A stretch of DNA of 64,000 nucleotides, taken from the NCBI RefSeq assembly GCF_010470675.1, contig NZ_VOIQ01000010.1, positions 124,001 to 188,000 on the forward strand, read 5' to 3'. The translations under genes were made by a program, and so were the position numbers. How positions within the stretch are numbered: the stretch's first letter is position 1; each line of letters opens with the position of its first letter. The notes beneath the pieces are model-generated. The model made no database searches and had not been told where the DNA came from. It was given only the letters and a program-made list of their open reading frames with translations. This document shows, one piece after another, positions 32,429-41,135 of this stretch. The stretch is from Desulfovibrio sp. JC010 (GTDB lineage Bacteria > Desulfobacterota > Desulfovibrionia > Desulfovibrionales > Desulfovibrionaceae).

Positions 32429-33655
32429 CTATCTCCAAAGCATACTTATGGGGACAGCAAACAAGTCCTCTCCGAACGGTACAATATCTTTGCCGCCATA
32501 TAAAACAACACCAGCTTTGAACTTATCGCCAAGATCTTCTTTCAATGTTTTTAATCCCCGGAAATGTTTAGGGGCTACTTGGGCGGATTGTTTAATTTCT
32601 ATGCAAGCTATTTCGCCGGAAGTTTTTTCCAGAACCATATCCACTTCAAGTCCGGCATGGGTGCGGAAGTGATACGGAGTGGCTGAAACATTGCTCCATG
32701 TCAGGTGTTTGAGCACTTCATTGACCACAAAAGTTTCAACGAGCTGCCCGGCGAGTTCGGGTGTGTTCTTCAGTCGATCAGCGTCTGCGCCCATGAGGTG
32801 AGCCGCAAGCCCGCAGTCCACCAAGTAAAGCTTGGGAGATTTGACCAGACGTTTACCTAGATTCGGTCCCCATGCCGGAAGAAAATGGATCAGGAATACT
32901 TTTTCAAGCAGGTCCATGTAGCGGCGAAGTGTCGCATTGGGAATCTGCATGGTTCGAGATAGTTCCGACAAATTGAGCTGATTGGCTGTACGTGTTGCGA
33001 GCAGCCGCACAAGCTTAAGCATGACGGCTGTTTCCTGAATACGGGCGATGTCGCGTATATCCCGCTCAATGATGGATGTCAGGTATGACTCAAACCATGC
33101 ATCCCGCCGCTTTAGCGATTTGCGAGCCATGACTTCAGGATAGCCGCCCGTGACAATCATTTCGGGAAGATCGTATTCGTTCGTTTCGTATTCACGTATG
33201 AAATCTTTGTTGAACAATGTCTCCACAAAATCTGCCTTGTGCCTATGGATCTCGACTTGGGCTAGAGGCCAGAGAGTCTGTATCTCCATGCGTCCGGCAA
33301 GTGAATCGCTTACAAGTGGCAAAGTCAGCAGATTTGCAGAACCTGTCAGAAGAAATTGCCCCGGCTTTCTGTCATTATCCACTGCCTCTTTGATTGCCAG
33401 CAACAATTCCGGGACACGCTGCACCTCATCAATAATAAGCGGCTTCGGCTGTCCGGCAATAAAAGCCGTTGGATCATCGGCAGCCAAGGCCAGAGATGTG
33501 GCATTGTCGAGAGTGACATACTTGGCTTTATAGGCATCAGAGAGAAGATTTTTGACCAAAGTGCTTTTACCCACCTGTCTGGCCCCGCGCAGAAAAAGAA
33601 CGGGGGAATCTTCCAGTGCCTCAACAAGTTCTTGAGTGATATTTCGTAAGTACAT
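32429..33655 (-). CDS. AAA ATPase with DUF4143 domain
   Basis: 408 residues. The Walker A is LRGARQVGKSTLV, Walker B LIIDEVQRVPELLL, sensor FLLTGSANLL. The C-terminal DUF4143 has a winged-helix-like part (LNLSELSRTMQIPNATLRRYMDLLEK) and the PD-(D/E)xK-like end FRTHAGLEVDMVLEKTSGEIACIEIKQS. This is a large family of orphan ATPases of unknown role. It is convergent with int3. Length and motifs are complete. Confidence 0.9.
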   Translation of the reverse strand: MYLRNITQELVEALEDSPVLFLRGARQVGKSTLVKNLLSDAYKAKYVTLDNATSLALAADDPTAFIAGQPKPLIIDEVQRVPELLLAIKEAVDNDRKPGQFLLTGSANLLTLPLVSDSLAGRMEIQTLWPLAQVEIHRHKADFVETLFNKDFIREYETNEYDLPEMIVTGGYPEVMARKSLKRRDAWFESYLTSIIERDIRDIARIQETAVMLKLVRLLATRTANQLNLSELSRTMQIPNATLRRYMDLLEKVFLIHFLPAWGPNLGKRLVKSPKLYLVDCGLAAHLMGADADRLKNTPELAGQLVETFVVNEVLKHLTWSNVSATPYHFRTHAGLEVDMVLEKTSGEIACIEIKQSAQVAPKHFRGLKTLKEDLGDKFKAGVVLYGGKDIVPFGEDLFAVPISMLWR

Positions 33656-33944
33656 GGTGAAATATTTACCACCTAATGGTAAAATTTCAAGGTAAAAATG
33701 TAGTACTCAAAATATGAGCGAGCGTCCGTTTGCGGCGAAGCTTATTATCGCCATACATTGAACAGTAAAGCCTGAATCATGATATTTTTTGATACTGGAT
33801 GATATTTTTTGAGAAATTTTGATTTAGTTTGATTCAGATTGATTTTCTTTGCCATTATTCTTTATTGTGCGAGATTATTTGCTATTTTTCCAAAACTGCA
33901 CCCAAAATACCAAAAAATGGCAAACTTTCTCATGGTGCCATAAG

Positions 33945-34042
33945 GCAGGACAGGTAAGGTAGTCCCACTTTTTCAAAGCGGTGTACCTTACGTCCTGCCC
34001 AGCCTTGGGCTGAGGGTGACTTATTCACCTTCGGTTCAACGT
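33945..34042 (+). other. oriT-like sequence, copy A
   Basis: About 98 bp, 94% identical to the reverse complement of 53938-54037. It contains GTAAGGTA/TACCTTAC (33954-33961, 33984-33991), immediately followed by CGTCCTGCCC, which fits the MOBP nick consensus YATCCTG/Y closely. A second dyad is GGTGA..TCACC. The neighbouring copy lies right upstream of mobC, the canonical oriT position. Confidence 0.72.
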
Positions 34043-34101
34043 GTTTTGATTGATGGGACTTAAGGACTGCTCAGCTTTAATCGTCACGATTAAAAATATA
34101 T

Positions 34102-34839
34102 TTATCCATCGGTTATAATATTTAAGGGCCATTCCTCATTAACCTTACCATCCAGCAGATTGCCACCCTTATTTGGTTTACGGCCATAGCTGCCCATCTG
34201 TTTCAGCCAGAAGAGGACCCCGGCAGTTTTGCATGTGTCGCGGAGTTTTCTTGCCCATTCCGGTTTCATTTCTCTTGCGCCGCTCCCGGATTCACCTCCG
34301 GCAACAACCCAGTCTATGTCCTCCAGCATTTGGGGGATAAGGTCCGGCAAGCCGTCAAGTAGCGGTTCAAATGTCACTGCCCGTGCTGTTGCGGGAACCT
34401 TTTTTAGGTTTTCAATGCGGTAGAGGTATTGGTTGGCCTCAACGGTTACTCCGGGCATGATGTTCGGGGTATAGTTGAATTCGTGGGCCAGCTCGGCAAG
34501 CCGGGTGGACCGTTTGGTCAGGAAATGAAAAGTGTGCTGCGGAGCCTGATTCATGATGGTGAAAATTTCGCGCAGGAATTCAACCGGAACATCCTTGTGG
34601 AAGGTGTCCGACATGCTGTTTACAAAGTAGAAGGTCGGCTTTTTTCTTTTGAGCACCGCTTCCATAACACCCGGATGACAGGTGATCTTTGCTCCGTTTT
34701 TATATTTTGGGTTTCCGAAACTTTGCAGTCTGGGAATCATGCGCAGGGCATAGCAGTTCTTGCAGCCGGGGCTGTGTTTGTCACATCCGGTAATGGGGTT
34801 GATGGTGATTACTTTGGGGCGTTTAAATGTGCTTGTCAT
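34102..34839 (-). CDS. DUF5131 (phage Gp37/Gp68-like) protein
   Basis: 245 residues. N-terminal cysteine cluster NPITGCDKHSPGCKNCYALRM resembles a radical-SAM-like C-x6-C-x2-C arrangement, followed by FYFVNSMSDTFHKDVP, FHFLTKRSTRL and VVAGGESGSGAR, all standard for DUF5131. The biochemical role is unknown; the family is frequent on phages and islands. It is the first gene inside the inverted oriT pair. Confidence 0.85.
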   Translation of the reverse strand: MTSTFKRPKVITINPITGCDKHSPGCKNCYALRMIPRLQSFGNPKYKNGAKITCHPGVMEAVLKRKKPTFYFVNSMSDTFHKDVPVEFLREIFTIMNQAPQHTFHFLTKRSTRLAELAHEFNYTPNIMPGVTVEANQYLYRIENLKKVPATARAVTFEPLLDGLPDLIPQMLEDIDWVVAGGESGSGAREMKPEWARKLRDTCKTAGVLFWLKQMGSYGRKPNKGGNLLDGKVNEEWPLNIITDG

Positions 34840-34918
34840 TTCCTTGCTCTTGTCTTGATGAGAGCAGAACCTGCTTGATCTATTGGATGGACAGGTTCTG
34901 CTTTATTAATAGTTGTGT

Positions 34919-35356
34919 TCAGGAATCTAAATCAAGCAATTCCAGTACAATGCGATAGGCCGTATCTACAGCCGGAACGCATACGGTTTTTGGGGTCTCC
35001 GATTCTATATATTCTGCGAAAAGCTCTGGATCAGTCAAATCCACACCAATCAGTTCGCGACACTGGATGGTTTTCATTTCCGCCTCGAATCGACGGCGGA
35101 ACTCCTGAATCACGGTCATATTTTGATACCATATCTGTTTGTTTTCAGCAGGGCCTTGTACAAGGCCGATTGACATTACAGCACCGGAGACGGCACCGCA
35201 TACGGTCCCGGTAAGGCCCATGCCGCCACTTAAGCCTGTGGCTACGCCCGGAATAATGTCGCTTTCAATGTCGATTTTCTGGCTCACGGCCAGCAATACT
35301 GATTCAGATCAGGAAAAGCCTTGTTCCATGAAATGGGAAGCAGTGTGGGTGGTCAT
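34919..35356 (-). CDS. C_GCAxxG_C_C family redox protein, probable selenoprotein
   Basis: ATG 35356 has AAGGAG 7 nt upstream. Codon 16 is TGA in EQGFS-TGA-SESVLLAVSQK, exactly where the family has its first Cys (gynCaqavl; NCAQAVL in the paralogue at 50317). Then GLSGGMGLTGTVCGAVSGAVM, IQCRELIG and TVCVPAV follow, completing the family pattern in 145 residues. CTGGC/CGTGA/GCCAG, starting 16 nt after the TGA, is a good bacterial SECIS-like hairpin. Sec insertion is inferred. Redox function is assumed for the family. Confidence 0.72.
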
Positions 35357-35430
35357 AGTTTTCTCCTTTATCCGGGTTAGGGTGGTTGCGTTTGATGTAA
35401 TTAGAATCCCCATTTGCGATCAAAAAGAAA

Positions 35431-35468
35431 AGTGGCGTATACGACATAAAAATGTTCTAATGCGTCAT
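35431..35468 (+). promoter_or_regulatory. 38-bp regulatory repeat, copy 1
   Basis: AAGTGGCGTAT..CATAAAAATGTTC..AATGCG; 34 of 38 positions match 37771-37808. It lies in the divergent region between the Sec gene and the GlxA-type regulator and contains TGGCGTAT / ATGCG half-sites. Probable operator of that regulator. Confidence 0.55.
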
Positions 35469-35480
35469 GAGGAAAACGCG

Positions 35481-36449
35481 ATGAGGAAAATAACTATTTT
35501 GATGCCGCACAGGTTTATGCTTTCATCTCTGGCAATCCCTCTGGATGCATTCAAGGGGGCCGGGGTATATTGGAATATTTTAAACGACAGGGAACCTGAG
35601 CCACTATTCGAGGTCAAGACGGTCAGCATCGACGGCAATCCGGTGCAGACTTATGATGGTCTTGAACTCAAGCCGGACGGCTCCATTCAAGACGTGAAGG
35701 ACAGCGAGACCATCCTTATTCCACCCTCGGACGCATCGGAAGCATTGCGGCCGGAAGAGGTTGAATGGATTATGACGGCTCACGCACGGGGGGCGCATAT
35801 TGCCAGCATCTGCCTTGGTGCGTTTTTGCTGGCAAAGACCGGATTACTTGACGGCAAGACCGCAACGACCCATTGGGGCTATGTGAATCGTTTTCGCAAG
35901 GAATTCCCGGCGGTGCGTTTGAAACCGGATAAAATCATCACTGATGAAGGAAATATGTTTTGCACGGGTGGGGCCAATGCCGGGGGCGATCTTTCCCTTT
36001 ACCTCATAGCAAAATACGTAAGCTGGGAGGTGGCGCATCAGACCGCACGGGTCATGCTCATGGATGCGGACAGGATTTCACAGTCCCCGTATTCGACATT
36101 CCGCTTTGATAAATCCCATGGAGATAAGCAGATATTGGACATCCAGTTCTGGCTTGAAGATAACTTCAGTGAAGATGTCACAGTGGAGCAGCTTGCGGAA
36201 AAAGTCGGCATGTCACGCCGGACATTCGAGAGGCGGTTCAAGGATATTACCGGGGATTCCCCCAGACGGTGCATTCAGCGGATCAGAGTGGAAAAGGCCA
36301 AACGGTTTCTTGAACTGGGCGGAAAAACCTTTGATGAAATCACCTATCTGGTTGGATATGAGGACAGCAGTACATTCAGCAGGGTTTTCAAGAAAAGTAC
36401 CGGGCTTACCCCGAACCTGTACAGGCGGAAATACAACCAGACTTGTTAA
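35481..36449 (+). CDS. GlxA-type transcriptional regulator (DJ-1/PfpI + AraC HTH)
   Basis: 322 residues from ATG 35481 (GAGGA upstream). N-terminal DJ-1/PfpI-like domain (~1-190) with the nucleophile-elbow segment HIASICLGAFLLAKTGLLDG. C-terminal AraC double helix-turn-helix (~220-322) with VEQLAEKVGMSRRTFERRFK and FDEITYLVGYEDSSTFSRVFK. It likely senses a small molecule and controls the adjacent Sec protein and, through the shared 38-bp repeat, the flavoenzyme operon at 36518-37690. Confidence 0.88.
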   Translation: MRKITILMPHRFMLSSLAIPLDAFKGAGVYWNILNDREPEPLFEVKTVSIDGNPVQTYDGLELKPDGSIQDVKDSETILIPPSDASEALRPEEVEWIMTAHARGAHIASICLGAFLLAKTGLLDGKTATTHWGYVNRFRKEFPAVRLKPDKIITDEGNMFCTGGANAGGDLSLYLIAKYVSWEVAHQTARVMLMDADRISQSPYSTFRFDKSHGDKQILDIQFWLEDNFSEDVTVEQLAEKVGMSRRTFERRFKDITGDSPRRCIQRIRVEKAKRFLELGGKTFDEITYLVGYEDSSTFSRVFKKSTGLTPNLYRRKYNQTC

Positions 36450-36468
36450 ATATATTAATTGTTTTTTG

Positions 36469-36500
36469 AGGTCCGACCGAATTTAATCCGGTCGGACCTG
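36469..36500. terminator. bidirectional terminator
   Basis: AGGTCCGACCG, an 8-nt loop, CGGTCGGACCT between convergent genes, with T-rich flanks on both sides. Confidence 0.8.
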
Positions 36501-36517
36501 AGTTTTGCACAAAGTTT

Positions 36518-37126
36518 TTATTTATCTGCCCACTGAGTCTGTCTTTCTTGCCATTCCTGAAAATCGTCAGCATCAAATCGGACATAATCCCAGTGACCAT
36601 AACCCTTGGTAAAGTCCAGAACGCAGCCCATTTCAGGGCGGATGCGATACACGGCCATTCCCTCTCCGGGATAGGCGGTGTCGCCTTCGTACTTGGCGAA
36701 CTGTTTCATATGGGGAAGCCGGGTAAGAAACTGGTGGTAGAGGTCTCCGATTTCCGCTTTGCAGGTGACCTTTTCAGCGCGGGCGGCCATGGTGATGCCC
36801 TGCATCCTTCCAAAGTCGTGGTCAAAGGAGGGCGTGAGCGTGAATGATATGCGCGGGTCCCGTTCAATGTTTTGTGCCTTGGAAGCGGCTTCGTGGGTCT
36901 GGAAATACAGGGTCAGGCCGAGATTCCAGATATCAACTACGTTGGCTTGCGGCCAGCCGTCGGCCCGCACAGTGGCGAGGGATATTTCGCTTTGGCGGGC
37001 AAACATGTCGAGTATGAGAGCGCGAATTTCGTCGCTCAACTTGGCGGGTTCGCCTGTAGGGTTCCAGTTGGCCATGATTTCGGTCATTTCGGCCTTGAAA
37101 TCTCTTTTTGTGCTCAGTTCAGTCAT
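36518..37126 (-). CDS. pyridoxamine-5'-phosphate-oxidase-like flavoprotein
   Basis: 202 residues with a split-barrel flavin-binding fold: SEISLATVRADGWPQANVVDIWNLGLTLYFQT is the strand pair and FMN-binding segment. Then AQNIERDPRISFTLTP. GGGGGA lies upstream of the ATG and only 3 bp separate it from the preceding paralogue at 37130, so it is the second gene of an operon. Substrate unknown; relatives bind FMN, F420 or heme. Confidence 0.82.
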   Translation of the reverse strand: MTELSTKRDFKAEMTEIMANWNPTGEPAKLSDEIRALILDMFARQSEISLATVRADGWPQANVVDIWNLGLTLYFQTHEAASKAQNIERDPRISFTLTPSFDHDFGRMQGITMAARAEKVTCKAEIGDLYHQFLTRLPHMKQFAKYEGDTAYPGEGMAVYRIRPEMGCVLDFTKGYGHWDYVRFDADDFQEWQERQTQWADK

Positions 37127-37129
37127 GTT

Positions 37130-37690
37130 TTATTCCCCCGTCACAACCAGGTCTGCGTGTCCGAATCCTTTTTCGAAATCAAGAATGGAAATCACGGTGG
37201 GAATGATGCGGTATTTGGTGATGTTGGGATCAGGAAAGACCGGATCGCCGTCATTGTAAGTAATATCCGCCAGTTCAGGCATTTTTTCGAGCAGCAAGCG
37301 GGTGCATTCCTTCGCAGTCTCCTCGTCTGTGACCGGCTCTGCGTAACCTGCCAGCGAAATACCGCAACCGTTGGCGACGTTTTCATAGAAAGGTGAAATG
37401 GCTATGGAAATACGGTTATCACGGGCGATGTTGAGTGCCTTGGATGACTTTGTAAAGGTCTCGAAATAGATGTGCTCTTCCATGCTGACAAAGCCTACGG
37501 TATTTGCCTGCGGCCAGCCGTCTTCGCGGGTGGTGCAGATGACCATGTCCTTGCACTGCCCGAGGATTTCAATCATTTTCCGGCGCAATTCTTCAGTCAT
37601 TTCTGTGGCACCGTTGCCGTAGATCCTTTTTTTGATCACTTCGTCCATTTCATTTTCAGCCTGCAATTTTTTGTTGTTCAGATCGTTCAT
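37130..37690 (-). CDS. pyridoxamine-5'-phosphate-oxidase-like flavoprotein
   Basis: 186 residues from ATG 37690 (AAGGGAG upstream; upstream start codons lack a site). The same split-barrel pattern as its neighbour: DMVICTTREDGWPQANTVGFVSMEEHIYFET and LNIARDNRISIAI. The two probably arose by duplication. The promoter region carries copy 2 of the 38-bp repeat, about 80 bp upstream, which ties the operon to the GlxA-type regulator. Confidence 0.82.
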   Translation of the reverse strand: MNDLNNKKLQAENEMDEVIKKRIYGNGATEMTEELRRKMIEILGQCKDMVICTTREDGWPQANTVGFVSMEEHIYFETFTKSSKALNIARDNRISIAISPFYENVANGCGISLAGYAEPVTDEETAKECTRLLLEKMPELADITYNDGDPVFPDPNITKYRIIPTVISILDFEKGFGHADLVVTGE

Positions 37691-37770
37691 TATCCACTCC
37701 CTTTTGCACATTGTTCTTGTTGTCTTGCCCAATTCATTTTTGAAATTTTACATGTTGCATTACTTTTCAT

Positions 37771-37808
37771 AAGTGGCGTATGCGGCATAAAAATGTTCAA
37801 ATGCGACA
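37771..37808 (+). promoter_or_regulatory. 38-bp regulatory repeat, copy 2
   Basis: Matches 35431-35468 at 34 of 38 positions; lies upstream of the 37690-36518 operon. Confidence 0.55.
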
Positions 37809-37922
37809 CAAAGAAGGCCTGAGAGAAATCACAATGGCAACATTTTGAGTGTATCAAAGATAAGGCCCGGACAGGTCCGGACCTCGTGCTGCAATGAGTT
37901 TTTTCGGTTCATGAATTCCTGC

Positions 37923-38501
37923 TTAGCTGTTTATGGGAATAAGTTCCTGAGCAAGTTTGGTTGCTTCAGCCTCAAAAGTGGAGACATCCTCATCCGGGCT
38001 GCCCATGGAAAGTCCGGCGGCACGGATAACCTTAAAATCATAGCCGTAAAGATCGGCCAAAAGCTGTTGCCGCTCCACAACATCGCGCTGGTTTTCCTCT
38101 ACGTCAGCCTGAGTCACAACAAATATGACAGTTTTTCCTTCTGGAAGGCGTGAAATATAGGGATTTGTCTTTTCGGGCTGGTAATCAATGTGGGACCACG
38201 TGCGGTCCAGAAATGTTTTGAACTGGCCGGAGACATCCAGATAGTAAACGGGTGTGGAATAGACGATGATGTCAGCTTCGCGCATACCGTCCAGCACCGG
38301 GGTCAAATCATCCTTGAGAATGCACTTATCGTCTTTGGAGTGGCATTTTTCACAGCCCTGACACCCTTTGTAATTCATGCCGTTCAGATAAAATTCCTGC
38401 ACTTCAGCTCCGTTCTGCTCGGCCACAGTGGTGAAAGATTTTGCGATACGGCTGCTGGTTCCTTTTTTTCTGGGGCTGCCCAGTATGCTGAGGACTTTCA
38501 T
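37923..38501 (-). CDS. NADPH-dependent FMN reductase/flavodoxin-like protein
   Basis: 192 residues. The N-terminal phosphate-binding loop is GSPRKKGTSSRIA. CQGCEKCHSKDDKC is the Cys cluster seen in iron-sulfur flavoprotein-like members, and ADIIVYSTPVYYLDVSG contacts flavin. It transfers electrons from NAD(P)H via FMN in the cytoplasm. It is divergent from the TetR gene at 38708, with a palindromic operator between them. Confidence 0.88.
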   Translation of the reverse strand: MKVLSILGSPRKKGTSSRIAKSFTTVAEQNGAEVQEFYLNGMNYKGCQGCEKCHSKDDKCILKDDLTPVLDGMREADIIVYSTPVYYLDVSGQFKTFLDRTWSHIDYQPEKTNPYISRLPEGKTVIFVVTQADVEENQRDVVERQQLLADLYGYDFKVIRAAGLSMGSPDEDVSTFEAEATKLAQELIPINS

Positions 38502-38540
38502 GACTTGCTCCTGTTTTGAGGTTTTGTTTGGATTAATTTT

Positions 38541-38571
38541 TTAGTACAGTTGACTAGGTCATTTGTACTAA
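38541..38571. promoter_or_regulatory. TTAGTACA/TGTACTAA operator between reductase and TetR genes
   Basis: A perfect 8-bp inverted repeat, TTAGTACA and TGTACTAA, 15 bp apart, with an extra TGTACTAG half-site near 38591. Probable site for the TetR at 38708. Confidence 0.5.
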
Positions 38572-38707
38572 GATTGTATTTAGGTCTGGTGTACTAGATT
38601 GTCAATCCCCAAGCGCAAAATTTTCAGGTTACAATTTCCTGAACTTGACAGCGAAGGTATGAGCGGCCAAGTTTAGGCCCAGTGTTTTCAAGCCAAAGGA
38701 GCAAGTT

Positions 38708-39301
38708 TTGTCAGAATGCAGTCCCAAAAAAGTGAGTCCCAAAGTCGCGCTGATTATTGAGAGCACCCTTGAAATTCTCCGTGACCATGGGGAGCAGGGT
38801 TTATCCATGCGTAAGGTCGCTGCCAAAGCGGGCATGGCTTTGGGGAATCTGCAATATTACTTCAAGAACAAAACCGCCTTGCTGATCGGTTTGGGTGATG
38901 TTTATTTCGGACAATGCGCCGAGCATTATCAGCAGGAACTTGCAGCGCAGAATCCGCAGGGCAAGGATGAGATAATCCGTTTTCTGGTGGATTACGGAGT
39001 TAATTACGGTGATTCCGAAATCGGGAAAGTTATCCGCGAACTCTGGGGAATCGCGGATCGCAATGAGGAAATCAAAAACCAGCTGCACGGCTTTTATCAG
39101 CATTACGTGAAAGATTATGCAGAAATGCTGGCCCCCTTCGCCAAAGATCGTGACTGCGCAATCAAGGCTGCGTCTGTGCTGATTATGTCAGTTGATGGAC
39201 ATGGTATGATTTCATCTTCGCTGCCTTTGAGTAAGCAGGAAGTATCCGGGCTGCTGGTGCGAATGGTTGAATCCTGCCTTGCAGGAAAGTTTTCCGGGTA
39301 G
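38708..39301 (+). CDS. TetR-family regulator
   Basis: 197 residues. TTG start with AAAGGAG 6 nt before it. N-terminal helix-turn-helix LRDHGEQGLSMRKVAAKAGMALGNLQYYFKNK, then a helical ligand domain. It probably represses the divergent FMN reductase at 37923 through the TTAGTACA palindrome. First of three TetR genes in a row that differ in operator. Confidence 0.87.
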   Translation: MSECSPKKVSPKVALIIESTLEILRDHGEQGLSMRKVAAKAGMALGNLQYYFKNKTALLIGLGDVYFGQCAEHYQQELAAQNPQGKDEIIRFLVDYGVNYGDSEIGKVIRELWGIADRNEEIKNQLHGFYQHYVKDYAEMLAPFAKDRDCAIKAASVLIMSVDGHGMISSSLPLSKQEVSGLLVRMVESCLAGKFSG

Positions 39302-39324
39302 CGAAAGTATGTTCGCAAACCACG

Positions 39325-39353
39325 TTGACAGTTTCAGACCGATCGGTTTATAA
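39325..39353 (+). promoter_or_regulatory. promoter and operator of TetR 39362
   Basis: TTGACA, 17 bp, TTATAA with the palindrome ACCGATCGGT in the spacer. The same GATCGGT core recurs before the 40015 gene (39988-39995, also between TTGAAC and TTTAAA boxes), so this TetR may control both. Confidence 0.65.
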
Positions 39354-39361
39354 GAAAGCAT

Positions 39362-39943
39362 ATGGCAAGACCAAAGGCATATGACCGGGAAAAAGTCCTT
39401 GATGCGGCAACGGAAATATTCTGGAGAAAAGGCTACAATGCCGCCTCTCTGGCTGATCTGGTGGCAGCAACGGGACTGAACAAACACAGCATGTACAAAG
39501 AGTTCGGCAGCAAAGCCGGGCTTTTTGCTGCCTGCCTTGACCATTATGCCGCTACCGCATGGCAGAAGCTGGGCAAAATCCTGAAACGCGAACCGCTTGG
39601 GCTTGAGAATATCCGGGCCTTTTTTGCAGAGCGGATTCAGTACACCTGTTCTGAAGATTACAAGAGTTGCCTGACCCTGAAAGCAACTGTCGGGATTAAT
39701 TTGCTCGAAAGCAATGCTGTGGAACGGCTTGCTGTCCATGAAAAAGTGTTCAAGCAAGCATTTTGGGATTGTCTCCAGGCTGCCATTGACAATGGAGAGT
39801 TGCCCAAAGGTAAGGACCCTGCGTTGCTGACGGATTTTTTGTTGAATAATATTCGTGGCATGCTTGTCTCTGCGGAGTTGAGTAAAGACGAAGACAGGGC
39901 GCGGAAGATTGTGGAACTGGTAATGGGAACACTTGAGTCGTGA
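39362..39943 (+). CDS. TetR-family regulator
   Basis: 193 residues. Helix-turn-helix YNAASLADLVAATGLNKHSMYKEFGSKAGLF. The start ATG is ~9 nt after the -10 box, so the mRNA has almost no leader. Its operator-like palindrome lies in its own promoter and in that of the AhpD-like gene 70 bp downstream. Likely a redox- or xenobiotic-responsive repressor. Confidence 0.87.
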   Translation: MARPKAYDREKVLDAATEIFWRKGYNAASLADLVAATGLNKHSMYKEFGSKAGLFAACLDHYAATAWQKLGKILKREPLGLENIRAFFAERIQYTCSEDYKSCLTLKATVGINLLESNAVERLAVHEKVFKQAFWDCLQAAIDNGELPKGKDPALLTDFLLNNIRGMLVSAELSKDEDRARKIVELVMGTLES

Positions 39944-40014
39944 CAATGTCTTTAAGTGTGACCATTTTTTTTGAACAATTACAGAACGATCGGTTTAAAA
40001 ATAGAGAAAATTCA

Positions 40015-40359
40015 ATGAGTGAAAGTCAGATTGAAAAAAACGAAAAACGCAAAGAGAACCTTGGTAAATTTCTGGAAACAATGCCGGAAGCGGGAAAAAA
40101 TGTGATCGAAATGGTGGAAATTGCCTATAAAGACGGTGCCATCGACTCAAAAACCAAACGGCTGATGGCTCTGGGGATCGGCCTTGCTGTGGGTTGTGAA
40201 AACTGCACGCTCGGTCAGGCTACCGGAGCCATTGAGCTGGGGGCCACTAAAGAAGAAATTCTGGAAACAATTCAGGTTGTGATCAGTATGCGCGGCACTA
40301 CCGGTGCTGCCGAATCCCTGAAAGTAATCCAGCTGCTGGATGAACTGGAAAAGCTGTAG
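40015..40359 (+). CDS. carboxymuconolactone decarboxylase (AhpD-like) protein
   Basis: 114 residues from ATG 40015. It has the AhpD-type motif GCENCTLGQATGAIELGATKEEI (C-x2-C about 60-63 and a nearby acidic helix). Such proteins are small peroxidases or thiol-disulphide partners. A TetR-type GATCGGT site lies in its promoter. A second family member is at 50816 in the same island. Confidence 0.85.
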   Translation: MSESQIEKNEKRKENLGKFLETMPEAGKNVIEMVEIAYKDGAIDSKTKRLMALGIGLAVGCENCTLGQATGAIELGATKEEILETIQVVISMRGTTGAAESLKVIQLLDELEKL

Positions 40360-40427
40360 GCTGCTATTGTACAGAAGTTTCCGCTCAGGCTAATAATCTG
40401 GGCGGAATTTTAGATTTTATTGCCATG

Positions 40428-40456
40428 TTGACAACCTCTGTACCGATCGGTATACG
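40428..40456 (+). promoter_or_regulatory. promoter and operator of TetR 40463
   Basis: TTGACA, 17 bp, TATACG with TACCGATCGGTA across the spacer and -10. A related ATACCGACTGGTAT lies in the 41136 promoter (41083-41096). Confidence 0.65.
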
Positions 40457-40462
40457 AGCGAC

Positions 40463-41032
40463 ATGGACAATAAAGAAAAGATACTTGCATGCGCGTTGAA
40501 GCTCTTTGGATCAAAGGGTTATGAAGCAACCGGGGTGCAGGAAATCGTCAAGCAGGCTGGGGTCACAAAGCCTACTTTGTATCATTATTTCGGCAGTAAG
40601 AAAGGCCTCTTGGAAGTCCTTCTTGATCGCTACTATCAGGAATTGGTGCGCGATATTTCCGCAGCGGCCCGGTATGAAGATGACCTTGAGCAAAGCCTGA
40701 CCAAAGTTGCAAAAGCATTTTTCAATTTTGCCGAGGAAAACAAAGACTTTTACCGAATGCAGTTGGCCATGGTTTTCGGGCCTAAGGATGGAGATCCGGT
40801 ACGAATTATTGAAAAGGTGGCTACAGCTCCCTATTTGATTATGCAGGGACTGTTTGCTGAAGCTTTAAAGGATAATGATCAGATTACGGATAATATCTGC
40901 ATGGGCCACGCAATAACCTTTATCGGCATTGTGCATCAGTATATAGCTTTGTATCTGAATGAAATTACAGACCTTTCAGATACAAAGGTCGATTTTATAG
41001 TTAAGAATTTTTTATACGGAATCGGGAGCTGA
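40463..41032 (+). CDS. TetR-family regulator
   Basis: 189 residues. Helix-turn-helix YEATGVQEIVKQAGVTKPTLYHYFGSKKGLLEVLL and a helical ligand domain. It starts 6 nt after its -10 box, so it is probably leaderless. Its likely targets are itself and the acyltransferase gene at 41136, which share the TATACCGA..GGTATA palindrome. TGA stop. Confidence 0.88.
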   Translation: MDNKEKILACALKLFGSKGYEATGVQEIVKQAGVTKPTLYHYFGSKKGLLEVLLDRYYQELVRDISAAARYEDDLEQSLTKVAKAFFNFAEENKDFYRMQLAMVFGPKDGDPVRIIEKVATAPYLIMQGLFAEALKDNDQITDNICMGHAITFIGIVHQYIALYLNEITDLSDTKVDFIVKNFLYGIGS

Positions 41033-41135
41033 TCCATAACACGCGGTCACTTGGTGGCTGCGTATTTTTTTGATTAGCAACTATACCGACTGGTATACAT
41101 AATTTAGTCATGAATTTCTTTTAGGAGGTTTAGTT

